From Campylobacter concisus (GTDB lineage Bacteria; Campylobacterota; Campylobacteria; Campylobacterales; Campylobacteraceae), in assembly GCF_015230015.1 (NCBI RefSeq), contig NZ_JAAKZC010000012.1, forward strand, positions 1 through 62,955: 62,955 nt of DNA. Direction: 5' to 3'. The number at the start of each line of letters is the position of its first letter. Position 1 is the first letter of the stretch. Made by a program: the position numbers and the translations under genes. The notes beneath the pieces are model-generated. The model worked only from the letters and a program-made list of their open reading frames with translations, did no database searches and was not told where the DNA came from. Below, one piece after another: positions 1 to 8,732 of this stretch.

Positions 1-109
1 TCCCCCTTTAGATCCCCCAAACCCCTCGCACGTTAGAAGTTGCTGTGCTACGCACAGGTTTTGATGCGTAAAATCGCAAAATTACATTAAACGCTTAAAT
101 AAAATTTTA

Positions 110-115
110 TATAAT
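110..115 (+). promoter_or_regulatory. Sigma70 -10 box for the gene at 160
   Basis: A perfect TATAAT lies 44 nt before the ATG at 160. The surrounding stretch TTTTATATAATCCCT recurs before the transporter gene (721-735) and nearly so before msrAB (21961-21973), so it looks like this genome's standard strong -10 context. No clear -35 is seen, which is usual for Campylobacter. Confidence 0.6.
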
Positions 116-159
116 CCCTCTTTTACAAAGGTGTAGTAACTTTACAAAAAAGGAGACAA

Positions 160-600
160 ATGAGCTAGAAAAATCCAGTTTCAAATTTCATCTCAGCCGA
201 TGATGAAATGCTTTCTTTTTTGTCAAATTTGGGTCAAAAATGGCGTAAAAGCGATGATGTAGCAAATTTTATAGAGCGAAATTTTACCTTTGTCGGCTCA
301 AAACCTCTTTTGCAAAATTTAAAAGATTATAAAACGGCTGATTATGAAAATTTCGCTGATATAAAAAATTTTCTTAGCTCATATCCAAGTATCCAAAGTA
401 AAATTTTAAGCAGCGAGATAGGCTACGTCGGCTATGGTCTAACAAGCGTAGAGCTTAAATTTGCGCCTGAATGCTTTTATGATTTTTTAAAATTTATGGT
501 TGAAAATGTCGCGCAACATCACTATTTTTGCAGTCCCAAAGAGGGTTGGATCTTGCTCGTTGCGATGGAGGGATACGTAGAATTTGGCGTTTTGCATTAA
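160..600 (+). pseudogene. Hypothetical gene broken by an in-frame amber codon at codon 3
   Basis: The best translation signal (AAAAAAGGAG, then ATG at 160) is followed by AGC and then TAG at 166-168. The same frame then stays open to a stop at 598-600, with a peptide (KNPVSNFISADDE) leading into the ATG at 208. From 208 a 130-residue protein could be made, but that ATG has only a weak ribosome site. The protein is soluble-looking, mixed alpha/beta, with no family I recognise. A single change (for example CAG or AAG to TAG) would explain the loss. Frame +3 is open beyond the end (to 713), so an additional 3' frameshift cannot be excluded. A sequencing error is also possible. Confidence 0.6.
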
Positions 601-725
601 CAGAGTTAAATTTACCCACAAAAGTAAAAATAAATTCCGTCCAAAAAAGTCCTAAAATTTATCAAAAAAGCCAAATTTACACGCAAGTATCGCCTGCCGC
701 TAGTAAAATTTAATCAATTTTTTTA

Positions 726-731
726 TATAAT
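726..731 (+). promoter_or_regulatory. Sigma70 -10 box for the NSS transporter gene
   Basis: Perfect TATAAT 25 nt upstream of the ATG at 757. It sits in a TTTTATATAATCCCT context that is repeated at 105-119. CACAAAGGT between it and the ATG supplies the ribosome site. Confidence 0.6.
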
Positions 732-756
732 CCCTATTTTTCACAAAGGTAGATAG

Positions 757-2130
757 ATGGATAGAAAATCGTGGAGTTCAAGACTTACATACATTTTAGC
801 TGTTGCAGGGGCTACGGTCGGCTTTGGCGCGACGTGGCGGTTTCCTTACTTGGTCGGTCAAAACGGCGGCGGGGCCTATGTTCTCGTATTTTGCATAGCG
901 ATGATAGTCATTGGTATTCCTATGATTTTGGTTGAAAACGCCATCGGCAGGCGACTAAAGTGCAACGCCGTTGATGCATTTGGCGGCACAATAAATGGCA
1001 AAAAGATCAGCAAAAAGTGGCAGATAGTGGGCTGGATGGGGCTTGTGGGCGCATTTGGTATCATGGCTTATTATATGGTTATCGGAGGCTGGGTTTTAAA
1101 CTATATCGCTCAAATTTCATTTGGCCTGCTTGATCTCTCGCACATCGTGAGTTTTGAGCAAACTAGCGCATTTTACGAGCAAAATATCGTCAGCAACCCG
1201 CTAGCCATCAGCTTTGCGACCCTTGTTTTTGTTCTGGTTAATTACGCTATCTTGGTGCAAGGCGCGGTTGGCGGCATCGAGCGCTCAGCAAAATATCTAA
1301 TGCCGCTTCTTTTTATCCTAATGCTCGTCATGATCGCTAAAAACATCACGCTTGGGGGTGCGATGGAGGGTGTGAAATTTTACTTAACGCCTGATTTTTC
1401 AAAGATAAGCTTAAAGCTTTTTGTCGAGGTTTTGGGGCAGGTTTTCTTTGCACTTTCGCTTGGATTTGGCGTGATGATAACGCTCTCAAGTTTTGTGAAA
1501 AAAGACGAGGGTTTAGTTAAAATTTCTATCATCACAGGCATCTTAAACACCGTCATAGCCGTGCTTGCTGGCTTTATGATATTCCCGTCACTCTTTAGCT
1601 ACGGCGTCTCGCCAGATAGTGGTCCTAGCCTAGTTTTCAAGTCGCTTCCGATCGTCTTTTCGCACATGCCGTTTGGCGGATTTTTCGCTGTTGCGTTTTT
1701 CGCGCTTCTTATGATCGCTGCGCTTACAACATCGTTACCGATATATGAAGTGATCATTACTACATTACAAGAGAAATTTAAGATAAAACGCAAAAAAGCG
1801 ATATTTTTAGTGCTTAGTATCATTTTTGTGCTAGGTAATTTACCCTCACTCATGGCTACAAATTTGCTAAGCCACGTAAGCATTTTTGGTAAAAATATCT
1901 TTGACGCATACGACGCGATAAGTGCGACGATATTTTTCGTGCTAACCTCACTTGGATGCGCGATATTTGTCGGCTGGGTGCTAAAAGATGAAGCGAAAAA
2001 AGAGATCTTGCAAGGCAGCGAAAGATACGCAAAGCTTATAAATATTTGGTTTTTCTACATCAAATTTATCGTGCCTTTTGTCATTTTGGTGCTATTTATC
2101 AGTAGTTTTTACGACAACTTTTTGAAGTGA
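757..2130 (+). CDS. Sodium-dependent transporter, NSS/SNF family
   Basis: A 457-residue polytopic inner-membrane protein of the neurotransmitter:sodium symporter family, which takes up amino acids or related solutes with Na+. The family signature lies in TM1 at about residues 15-40 (GFGATWRFPYLVGQNGGGAY), including the unwound GATWRFPY segment that forms the substrate and Na+ site. About 11-12 hydrophobic segments follow, the usual bacterial NSS layout (roughly 450-500 residues). It has its own promoter at 726-731. The next gene starts 3 nt after its stop, so the two are probably cotranscribed. Substrate cannot be deduced; tryptophan or another neutral amino acid is a guess from bacterial relatives. 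Confidence 0.9.
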   Translation: MDRKSWSSRLTYILAVAGATVGFGATWRFPYLVGQNGGGAYVLVFCIAMIVIGIPMILVENAIGRRLKCNAVDAFGGTINGKKISKKWQIVGWMGLVGAFGIMAYYMVIGGWVLNYIAQISFGLLDLSHIVSFEQTSAFYEQNIVSNPLAISFATLVFVLVNYAILVQGAVGGIERSAKYLMPLLFILMLVMIAKNITLGGAMEGVKFYLTPDFSKISLKLFVEVLGQVFFALSLGFGVMITLSSFVKKDEGLVKISIITGILNTVIAVLAGFMIFPSLFSYGVSPDSGPSLVFKSLPIVFSHMPFGGFFAVAFFALLMIAALTTSLPIYEVIITTLQEKFKIKRKKAIFLVLSIIFVLGNLPSLMATNLLSHVSIFGKNIFDAYDAISATIFFVLTSLGCAIFVGWVLKDEAKKEILQGSERYAKLINIWFFYIKFIVPFVILVLFISSFYDNFLK

Positions 2131-2133
2131 AAT

Positions 2134-3252
2134 ATGCGTGAGCTTGTAAATTTTGATAGCACTGAGCGTTTAGGGCTTAGCGTAGAGGATAAAGCTTTAG
2201 TGAGCGTGAGCTTAAAAGGTGGCAAAACAAAGCAGAGTAAAAAAGAATTTGCAAGCGAGCAAGATGCCAAAAAAGCCTGCATTAAAAAAGAGTGGGAGAG
2301 CCTAAAAAAGGGCTTTATCCTGCAAGATAGCGAGGCAAAAGCCGGCAAAGCGAGCCTGCACGTTTATATCGGCGGTGGATACACTGGAGCGCTTTCGTTT
2401 GCTGGCTTAAGAGATGAAATTTATGTTTATAAAAGTGGTGGTCAAAAAGATGGCGGCAAGCCTAGTGATCTTTTAGTAAGACTAGATAAAAGCGGTGCTA
2501 TAAAAGAGCAGATCGCCTTGCCAAAGCCACTTGCGTGGCATGCCGAGCATGTAGGTGAAAATTTACTTTTAGATCTTGATCATGAAATTTACATTTTTGA
2601 GCCAAAGGAGGCTAAATTTCGCCAAATTTCAGCCGAGAAAAATGTTAAAAAAAGTAGCGAGATAGCAAGCTTTATCTGTGCTTCAAACGGCGTGGCTATT
2701 TTTGGTATGTTTGGGCAGATTTTTACTTTTTGTGATGGTAAAATTTCAAAGATCGGTGAGTATAAATGTAGCGAAAAAAGCCACGTGCCGATACTTTGTG
2801 CGGCTCTTAGTGTGGATGCTAGCATGCTTGCGCTTTGCACCAAAGAAAATGAACTGCAAATTTTAAACGCAAAAAATGGCGAAATTTTAAGCGAGCTAAG
2901 AGCCGAATTTGGCGCGCTTGATAAAATTTGCTTTTTGGACAAAAACACGCTTTTGCTTAGGCACTATCTTGAAAACAATCTATTTTGCCTAGATATCAAA
3001 AGCGCAAAAGTGACAAAGCAGCCTTGGATAAAGGACGAGTATCTAATAGCGAGCGAGTTTTGCATTGACGCCGTAGCTGGCAAGCTTGTAGTGGCAGATC
3101 AAAGTAGAGCCTACGCTATCGATCTAAAAAGTGGCGATGTGATGACGGAATTTACGCTAGATCATGTCGTAAAGAGCTGCGAGGCTAAATTTATAGATGG
3201 CAAGCTCGCAGTTAGAACGGACTATGGTTGCTTTAGTCTTTATGAAATTTAA
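2134..3252 (+). CDS. WGR-like N-terminus plus beta-propeller-like protein
   Basis: A 372-residue soluble protein with no signal peptide. Residues about 22-65 resemble a WGR domain: a basic beta stretch, then KEFASEQDAKKAC and a helix ending KKGFIL, the usual 'K-x-F-x-S-x-x-x-A ... KKGF' pattern. The rest alternates short beta strands with loops (for example LALCTKENELQILNAKNGE), like WD40/YVTN-type propeller blades. WGR domains occur in PARPs and in bacterial regulatory or nucleic-acid-linked proteins; function here is unknown. It follows the transporter by 3 nt and precedes the M48 protease by 8 nt, so it is in the same operon. Confidence 0.55.
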   Translation: MRELVNFDSTERLGLSVEDKALVSVSLKGGKTKQSKKEFASEQDAKKACIKKEWESLKKGFILQDSEAKAGKASLHVYIGGGYTGALSFAGLRDEIYVYKSGGQKDGGKPSDLLVRLDKSGAIKEQIALPKPLAWHAEHVGENLLLDLDHEIYIFEPKEAKFRQISAEKNVKKSSEIASFICASNGVAIFGMFGQIFTFCDGKISKIGEYKCSEKSHVPILCAALSVDASMLALCTKENELQILNAKNGEILSELRAEFGALDKICFLDKNTLLLRHYLENNLFCLDIKSAKVTKQPWIKDEYLIASEFCIDAVAGKLVVADQSRAYAIDLKSGDVMTEFTLDHVVKSCEAKFIDGKLAVRTDYGCFSLYEI

Positions 3253-3260
3253 GGGAGAAT

Positions 3261-4463
3261 ATGTTTTATACACTTTTATCTATTTATATTTTTTATGTGG
3301 TTATTAAGCTTTTTTTGGCGAATTTACAGATCAGCTTTGTAAGAGCTGAAGCCAAAAAAGAGCCAGTCGTGCTTGAAGAGAGCGAATACAAAAACGCCGC
3401 AGTTGCCGCCGTGACAAATCTAAAATTTGAAATTTTTAGCCTCATCTATCACGCCGTTATCTTCTTTGCGTGGATAAGCTTTGGGCTAAAAATGCTCTCA
3501 AACGCTTGCCTAAAAGATGGCACTACGCTTGAAAATATCATATTTGTGATGAGCTTTTTGCTGATCTCGTCGCTGCTTGATCTACCGCTAAATATCTATG
3601 AGAGTTTTGTAAAAGACAAAAAACTTGGCTTTTCAAACATGAGCGCAAAGATATTTTTGGTTGATACTATAAAGTCGCTAGCGTTAATGCTCGTTTTTGG
3701 CTCGGCCTTCGTCTGGCTCGTGCTTTTATGTATAAATTTCCTTGGGGATTTTTGGTGGTTTTGGGCATTTTTGCTAAGTTTTGGCATCGCTTTAATCATA
3801 AATTTGGTATATCCAACGCTCATCGCGCCTATCTTTAATAAGATGTCGCCGCTTGAAGATGGTGAGCTAAAGGGCAAGATAGAGGGCTTACTTACAAAAT
3901 GTGGCTTTAAAAGTAGCGGCGTTTTTACGATAGATGCTAGCAAGCGCGACAACCGCTTAAATGCCTATTTTGGCGGACTTGGAGCGACAAAGCGAGTAGT
4001 GCTTTTTGACACGCTGATAAAAAAGCTAAGCACCGCGGAGATCGTGGCAGTTTTAGGGCACGAGCTTGGACACTTTAAACATAAAGATATCCTAAAAATG
4101 ATAGCGCTAAGTGCGATCATGCTATTTTGTCTATTTTTCATCTTTGGAAACGTTGGCGCAAGCGCATACGAGGCGATAGGACTAGGGCAAAATGGCGCTA
4201 GCATCATCATCTTTTTGGTGCTTTTCTCACCTATTTTTAGCTTTCTTTTCTCGCCGATCATCTCGCACTTTAGCCGCAAAAATGAATTTGGCGCAGATAG
4301 ATTTTCAAAAGAAATTTCAAACAAAACCGACATGATAAACGCCCTAACCAAGCTTGGCAGCGAAAACAAAGCATTTCCAAAGTCGCACTGGCTTTACTCA
4401 TTTGTCTATCACTCGCACCCAAGCCTTTTTGAGCGGATAAATGAGCTAGAAAATGAGAGTTGA
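3261..4463 (+). CDS. M48 family zinc metalloprotease (Ste24/CAAX-type)
   Basis: A 400-residue integral membrane protease. The zinc motif HELGH is at residues 267-271, with a third ligand at Glu342 in NEFGAD, the M48A (Ste24p) arrangement. Several TM segments precede the catalytic domain and two lie between HELGH and the Glu. In bacteria such enzymes are linked to membrane-protein quality control, since prenylated substrates are absent. A GGGAG ribosome site precedes the ATG. The last 11 nt overlap prmC, showing translational coupling. Confidence 0.9.
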   Translation: MFYTLLSIYIFYVVIKLFLANLQISFVRAEAKKEPVVLEESEYKNAAVAAVTNLKFEIFSLIYHAVIFFAWISFGLKMLSNACLKDGTTLENIIFVMSFLLISSLLDLPLNIYESFVKDKKLGFSNMSAKIFLVDTIKSLALMLVFGSAFVWLVLLCINFLGDFWWFWAFLLSFGIALIINLVYPTLIAPIFNKMSPLEDGELKGKIEGLLTKCGFKSSGVFTIDASKRDNRLNAYFGGLGATKRVVLFDTLIKKLSTAEIVAVLGHELGHFKHKDILKMIALSAIMLFCLFFIFGNVGASAYEAIGLGQNGASIIIFLVLFSPIFSFLFSPIISHFSRKNEFGADRFSKEISNKTDMINALTKLGSENKAFPKSHWLYSFVYHSHPSLFERINELENES

Positions 4464-5265
4464 AGAGGCGCTAAGAGAGGCAAATTTAAGGCTAAAGCCA
4501 CTTTGCGAGAACCCTAGCAGGGTGGCTAAAATTTTGCTCATGAGCTACCTTGATGTGAGCATCGAGTGGATATTTTTAAATCAAAAGAGTGAATTTGACG
4601 AGAGCGGCTACTTTGACCTTGTAAAGCGCTTTGAAAACTACGAGCCGCTTGAGTACATTACTGGCAAGACTGGCTTTTATGGACTGAAGTTTGAGGTAGA
4701 AAGTGGCGTTTTGATACCGCGCCCTGAGACTGAAATTTTAGTCGATAAAGTGCTTGAGATTGCAAGTGGCTATAAAGCGCCAAAGATCGCTGAGATCGGC
4801 ACTGGCAGCGGGATAATAAGCGTCATGCTTGCCCTTAAAACAAACGCTAAAATAGTAGCTACGGATATAAACGAAAAGGCTCTAAATTTAGCTAAAAAAA
4901 ATGCGCTTAAATTTAATGTAAGCGAGAAGATCGACTTTGTAAAGTGCTCTTACATAGATGAAATTTCAGGCGATATCGACATCTTGGTCTCAAACCCGCC
5001 ATATATAGCGCGAGGCTATAAGCTTGATAAATTTGTGATAAATGAGCCGCATGAGGCTCTATTTGGCGGTGAGATCGGAGATGAAATTTTAAAAAATATC
5101 ATCCTTATCGCTAGAAACCGCGGCATAAAAAATATCGCCTGCGAGATGGGCTATGATCAAAGGGCGAGCATGGAGATGGCACTAAAATTTAATGGCTTTA
5201 AAAGCGCTTTTTACAAGGACTTAGCGGGCTTTGATCGGGGCTTTTGCGCGAGTTTAAAACTATAA
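4453..5265 (+). CDS. prmC: Peptide chain release factor N5-glutamine methyltransferase
   Basis: 270 residues. PrmC (HemK) uses S-adenosylmethionine to methylate the Gln of the GGQ motif in release factors RF1/RF2. The SAM-binding loop EIGTGSG is at residues 114-120 and the catalytic NPPY at 181-184. The N-terminal helical substrate-binding domain (about 1-80) is present, including a PLEYITG segment. Length is typical. The start ATG lies inside the end of the M48 gene. Confidence 0.95.
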   Translation: MRVEEALREANLRLKPLCENPSRVAKILLMSYLDVSIEWIFLNQKSEFDESGYFDLVKRFENYEPLEYITGKTGFYGLKFEVESGVLIPRPETEILVDKVLEIASGYKAPKIAEIGTGSGIISVMLALKTNAKIVATDINEKALNLAKKNALKFNVSEKIDFVKCSYIDEISGDIDILVSNPPYIARGYKLDKFVINEPHEALFGGEIGDEILKNIILIARNRGIKNIACEMGYDQRASMEMALKFNGFKSAFYKDLAGFDRGFCASLKL

Positions 5266-5275
5266 AGGAGAGAGG

Positions 5276-5755
5276 TTGAGAAGTATCTATTTTTTACTAT
5301 TAGCAGCGGTGATCGGCACTGAGCTAACGCTTGGAATTTTGGTCGCACCAGTCATATTTTTCCCACAAAGCATCATAGGCGAGGGGGTGCTTACGCATTT
5401 TATGAGCGGGCAGATGATGACAAAGATATTTTTAAAATTTAACTATGTTTTGCTATTTGTAAGCGCATTTGTGGCGGTTAGCGAGCTCTTTGATCTAAGA
5501 AAAAGGCTTGCATTTTCACTAAAATTTAGCACGTTTATGCTCTCGTTTTTAAACTTAGCCCTAGCGCTAAGCTTTGTCTTTATCTTCACGCCTTTTATCG
5601 TGCAAGCTCAGGGTCTTGGCGCAGAGGCTACGCAGACAGCAGAGTTTGCCAAGATGCATAGCGCAAGCGAATATGTGATGAAAGTGATGCTTGTTTTGCA
5701 GCTCATTTTGTTTTTTGTGAAATTTAAGATCAGTCAAGATGAACGCCAAGCCTGA
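5276..5755 (+). CDS. DUF4149-like membrane protein
   Basis: 159 residues with four hydrophobic helices and an N-terminal GTELTLGILVAPVIF segment, resembling the DUF4149/TMEM205-like family of small membrane proteins of unknown role. The start is a TTG at 5276, supported by AAAGGAGAG just upstream; no ATG lies near the conserved N-terminus. It overlaps the next gene by 17 nt. Confidence 0.65.
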   Translation: MRSIYFLLLAAVIGTELTLGILVAPVIFFPQSIIGEGVLTHFMSGQMMTKIFLKFNYVLLFVSAFVAVSELFDLRKRLAFSLKFSTFMLSFLNLALALSFVFIFTPFIVQAQGLGAEATQTAEFAKMHSASEYVMKVMLVLQLILFFVKFKISQDERQA

Positions 5756-6521
5756 TATCCAAATTTTAACGAATTTTTTAGCCGAATACACGACAGCTAT
5801 GGTGAGCGCTGGCACATACACTGCGCGCGTAGAAAAGTGCGTCGACCGCATAGCTACGCACTACGGCTACGACGTTAGCGTGACAATTTTTGTGAAGTAT
5901 TTTACCATTAGCGTGATGGACTCACAGGATAACTCCTTGCGCCGAACTTATGTGAGAAAGATCCCTCTAGGGCAGGTTAGTTTTAACAGAATTTCTGAGT
6001 TATCCTCACTTAGCTGGCAAATTTTAGATGAGGGTTTAAGTTTAGATGAAGCTAAAGAGAGCTTTGAGGGCGTAATGAGTGTTGGTGCAAATAAATTTGC
6101 TAGCTCACTTATCTTGATAAGCCTTGCAAATGCGGCATTTTGCAGACTTTTTGGAGGCGATGCTGGCTCAGTTGTTTGCATATTTTTTGCAACGCTTGTT
6201 GGCTACACTCTTAAATTTGCCCTTGCGAAAATGGGTGTAAATTTAAAGGTTCAATACGTCCTGACATCCTTTGTCGTCTCATTTATCGCCTATCTTGGCG
6301 TATCTTACGGACTTACGCATACAAGCGACGTGGTGATAGGCTCGTCTGTGCTCTTTATGATGCCTGGCGTTTTTCTCATAAATTCAGTCTTTGACATCCT
6401 AAATGACAACACACTTGTTGGCATCAGTAGAGCCATAAGCACAGGCATCCTCATACTTTGCATGGCCGTTGGCGTCTATATCACGCTAACGCTTAGCAGC
6501 GCGGAGATATTAAATGTTTGA
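5739..6521 (+). CDS. Threonine/serine exporter, ThrE N-terminal half
   Basis: 260 residues matching the larger half of the ThrE amino-acid exporter (DUF1212). A soluble N-terminal region (about 1-115, with YTARVEKCVDRIATHYG) is followed by about five TM helices. ThrE-type carriers export threonine and serine by proton antiport. Here, as in many proteobacteria and firmicutes, the transporter is split; the smaller half follows with an 8-nt overlap. The cytoplasmic part contains a SAGTYTARVEKC segment like the family's conserved SG..T.RVE motif. Confidence 0.85.
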   Translation: MNAKPDIQILTNFLAEYTTAMVSAGTYTARVEKCVDRIATHYGYDVSVTIFVKYFTISVMDSQDNSLRRTYVRKIPLGQVSFNRISELSSLSWQILDEGLSLDEAKESFEGVMSVGANKFASSLILISLANAAFCRLFGGDAGSVVCIFFATLVGYTLKFALAKMGVNLKVQYVLTSFVVSFIAYLGVSYGLTHTSDVVIGSSVLFMMPGVFLINSVFDILNDNTLVGISRAISTGILILCMAVGVYITLTLSSAEILNV

Positions 6522-7029
6522 GCTTTTAAGTGAAACGCTTGTAGATGCTGGCTTTGCTGCGGTGGCTGGGCTGGGCTTTGCCTATGCTAGCTCGCCTCCA
6601 AAAAGAACTCTCATCTTTTGCGCTTTGCTCGCTGCAGTTGCGCATGCTAGCCGCTTTTGGATCATGCAGATGGGATTTTTTAACATCAGTGTCGCAACGC
6701 TCATCGTCTCTTTTATGAGTGGAATTTTAGGCATGCTCTTTGCCAAACGGCTAAAGGTGCCAGCTGAGATCATCGCATTTCCAGCGCTTTTGCCGATGGT
6801 GCCAGGAGTTTTTGCGTATAAAGGCATTTTGGCAATTTTTTCATTTTTAAATGAGACAAGTATCGCTAAGAAAAATGAGTATTTGATCATATTTTTTGAT
6901 AATGCTATCACGACTACAACGGTCTCACTAGCCTTAGGTGTGGGTGTTTCGGTGGTGCTTATCTTGTTTTATGATCAGTCACTTACGATAACTAGAGGCG
7001 CTAAAGGCAAGCCTAGTAATAGCAAATGA
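6514..7029 (+). CDS. Threonine/serine exporter, ThrE C-terminal half (DUF3815)
   Basis: 171 residues with about five TM helices and the family motif PALLPMVPGVFAYKG at about residues 91-105, typical of the second half of split ThrE exporters. The start ATG overlaps the first half by 8 nt, so the two are made in fixed ratio and probably form one carrier. No further regulatory feature is seen before ybgC, which begins 20 nt later with its own AAAGGAG. Confidence 0.85.
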   Translation: MFELLSETLVDAGFAAVAGLGFAYASSPPKRTLIFCALLAAVAHASRFWIMQMGFFNISVATLIVSFMSGILGMLFAKRLKVPAEIIAFPALLPMVPGVFAYKGILAIFSFLNETSIAKKNEYLIIFFDNAITTTTVSLALGVGVSVVLILFYDQSLTITRGAKGKPSNSK

Positions 7030-7049
7030 AAATTTAAAGGAGCTTTGCT

Positions 7050-7439
7050 GTGAAGATAAGAATTTATTACGAAGATACCGATGCAGGCGGCATTGTCTAT
7101 CATACAAACTATATTAAATATTGCGAGCGAGCTAGAAGTGAGGCGTTTTTTGAGGCTGGGCTAAATTTCACAAAAGAGGGCGGATACTTTGTCGTTTCGG
7201 CACTTGAAGCTAAATTTCTTGCTTCAGCCGTGCTTGGTGATGAGGTTTTTGTGAGAACAAAGCTCATAGAGCTTAAAAAGGCAAGCCTTGTTTTAGAGCA
7301 AGAAATTTATAAATTTGATGAAAAAGATGCCGAAAAAGTGCTCTTTAAAGCGACTATCACGCTAGCTTTTATGAAAGAGGGCAGGCTAGCAAAGATAGAT
7401 GAGAGCATGAAAACTTTTATAAACGAGGTTAAATTTTAG
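7050..7439 (+). CDS. ybgC: Acyl-CoA thioesterase, YbgC/4HBT family
   Basis: 129 residues with the hotdog-fold signature YYEDTDAGGIVYHTNYIKY at residues 6-24 followed by CERARSE, the active-site segment of YbgC thioesterases. These cytoplasmic enzymes hydrolyse acyl-CoA or acyl-ACP thioesters, and in proteobacteria ybgC is often near tol-pal; here it ends a transporter operon. The GTG start at 7050 is preceded by AAAGGAG. Its stop lies in a small inverted repeat (TTTAGCA 7435-7441 / TGCTAAA 7450-7456) shared with the convergent gene, a possible weak two-way terminator. Confidence 0.9.
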   Translation: MKIRIYYEDTDAGGIVYHTNYIKYCERARSEAFFEAGLNFTKEGGYFVVSALEAKFLASAVLGDEVFVRTKLIELKKASLVLEQEIYKFDEKDAEKVLFKATITLAFMKEGRLAKIDESMKTFINEVKF

Positions 7440-7451
7440 CAAGCAAAACTG

Positions 7452-8732
7452 CTAAATCCCGCTTGTACTGTTTTGCTCCTGCGAATTTACCTCATTAAAG
7501 TGATCGCTTTTTGTGTCATAAATTTTTACATCATATAAAACTTGTGAGTTTTCAACTCTCTCAGCAAAAATTTTGCTGGCATTTTTGTTTATGAAATTTG
7601 TATAGATATACTCCACTCCCAAGGCACTTGAGTAGCCGATCTGTGAGTATCTAAAATCAACTCCAAAAAGATCTCCAAGCCCTAAAAAACTCTCATCAAG
7701 TAAATTTAGTGAATTTGCCACAAAGAGGTTTTGTCTATCTCTTTGCGTGATGGCGCTAAAGATATTTGGCAAGAAATTTATCTGCGTGCTTAAAAGCGCG
7801 TAAGGCTTTATCTCAAAGCCTCTCATCTGCGTTGCTACAAGGGAGGCTTTAACTATAGGGATATTTAAAAAGATGCTTGCGTTATCAAATTTAGACTTTT
7901 TGCTTAAAGTGTCGTTTAAATTTATATCTTTGCCAGTGATCGAGCTCTCGTAGTAGTCGTTGCTTTGCATGCGTACATACTCGTTTAGCTTTTGTGCTAG
8001 CGCGCTGCCATCGTCAAAGGCGACTATCTTTTCGTTGGCAAAAGCTAGCAGGGCTGAAATTTGTGCTTTGTAATCAACTCCACCAAAGATAAAATTTGGC
8101 TTTGGAGCTGTCACAAAAGAGCTATGAACGCTTGGGATGTAGATGAGTTCGTTTGGCAAGATGAGAGAATTTACTATGTTTGCGCCATTTTGAGTAAGGG
8201 CTGCTATAAAGTAGATAAAACCCTCGTTTCTAGCGTTTTGAAGCGCATTTTGAAGACTAGGCAAACTCTCGTCACTGCTATTTATAAATTTCACTTCGAC
8301 ATTTGCATCTTGCTTTAAGATGTAACTCAAAATAGCGTTTGATACGACATTTGCGTATGATTTTATAATCTTTTGAGGGATGATAACCGCTATCTTATCG
8401 CTTTGTGTGAGCTTTAAAACCATCTCTCCGCCAAGCGAAGTGTAAAGGTCTAAAAGTGCCTTATTATCTATCTTTGCTGGCTCAAATCTCGCCATAAAGC
8501 TAGCTAGCATATCGCTCTTAATAAGCTCATTTAAACAAGAGCTATCACAAAATTCTGGCTCTAAATTTATGTAAGTGATCTTTGCTGGCGGTATGCTTGA
8601 GAGGCTTTGATTTTTAGTGATGTTACTTTCAAATTTTGCCTCAGTGATCTCGTCTTGCATTTCGGTTGAAATTTCATTTTGCGCTGCAAAAAGGCTTACA
8701 AATATAACTAAAAAAAGAAAAAATCTTTTCAT
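7452..8732 (-). CDS. Secreted protein, possibly periplasmic-binding-protein-like
   Basis: 426 residues with a clear signal peptide (MKRFFLFLVIFVSLFAAQ). The body alternates beta strands and helices (DKIAVIIPQKIIKSYANVVSNAILSYI, then FIYFIAALTQNGANIVNSLI), reminiscent of type I periplasmic-binding folds such as LpoA/amino-acid-binding receptors, but I cannot assign a family. Two Cys (FCDSSC) near residue 60-65 could form a disulfide. Its ATG overlaps the 3' end of the upstream glycosylase-like gene by 4 nt, so the pair is one minus-strand operon. Confidence 0.5.
   Translation of the reverse strand: MKRFFLFLVIFVSLFAAQNEISTEMQDEITEAKFESNITKNQSLSSIPPAKITYINLEPEFCDSSCLNELIKSDMLASFMARFEPAKIDNKALLDLYTSLGGEMVLKLTQSDKIAVIIPQKIIKSYANVVSNAILSYILKQDANVEVKFINSSDESLPSLQNALQNARNEGFIYFIAALTQNGANIVNSLILPNELIYIPSVHSSFVTAPKPNFIFGGVDYKAQISALLAFANEKIVAFDDGSALAQKLNEYVRMQSNDYYESSITGKDINLNDTLSKKSKFDNASIFLNIPIVKASLVATQMRGFEIKPYALLSTQINFLPNIFSAITQRDRQNLFVANSLNLLDESFLGLGDLFGVDFRYSQIGYSSALGVEYIYTNFINKNASKIFAERVENSQVLYDVKIYDTKSDHFNEVNSQEQNSTSGI

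Noticed and set aside
528-713. Small reading frame after the first gene
   Set aside because: No ribosome site and polar, low-information sequence; more likely shadow or frame-shifted tail of the first gene.
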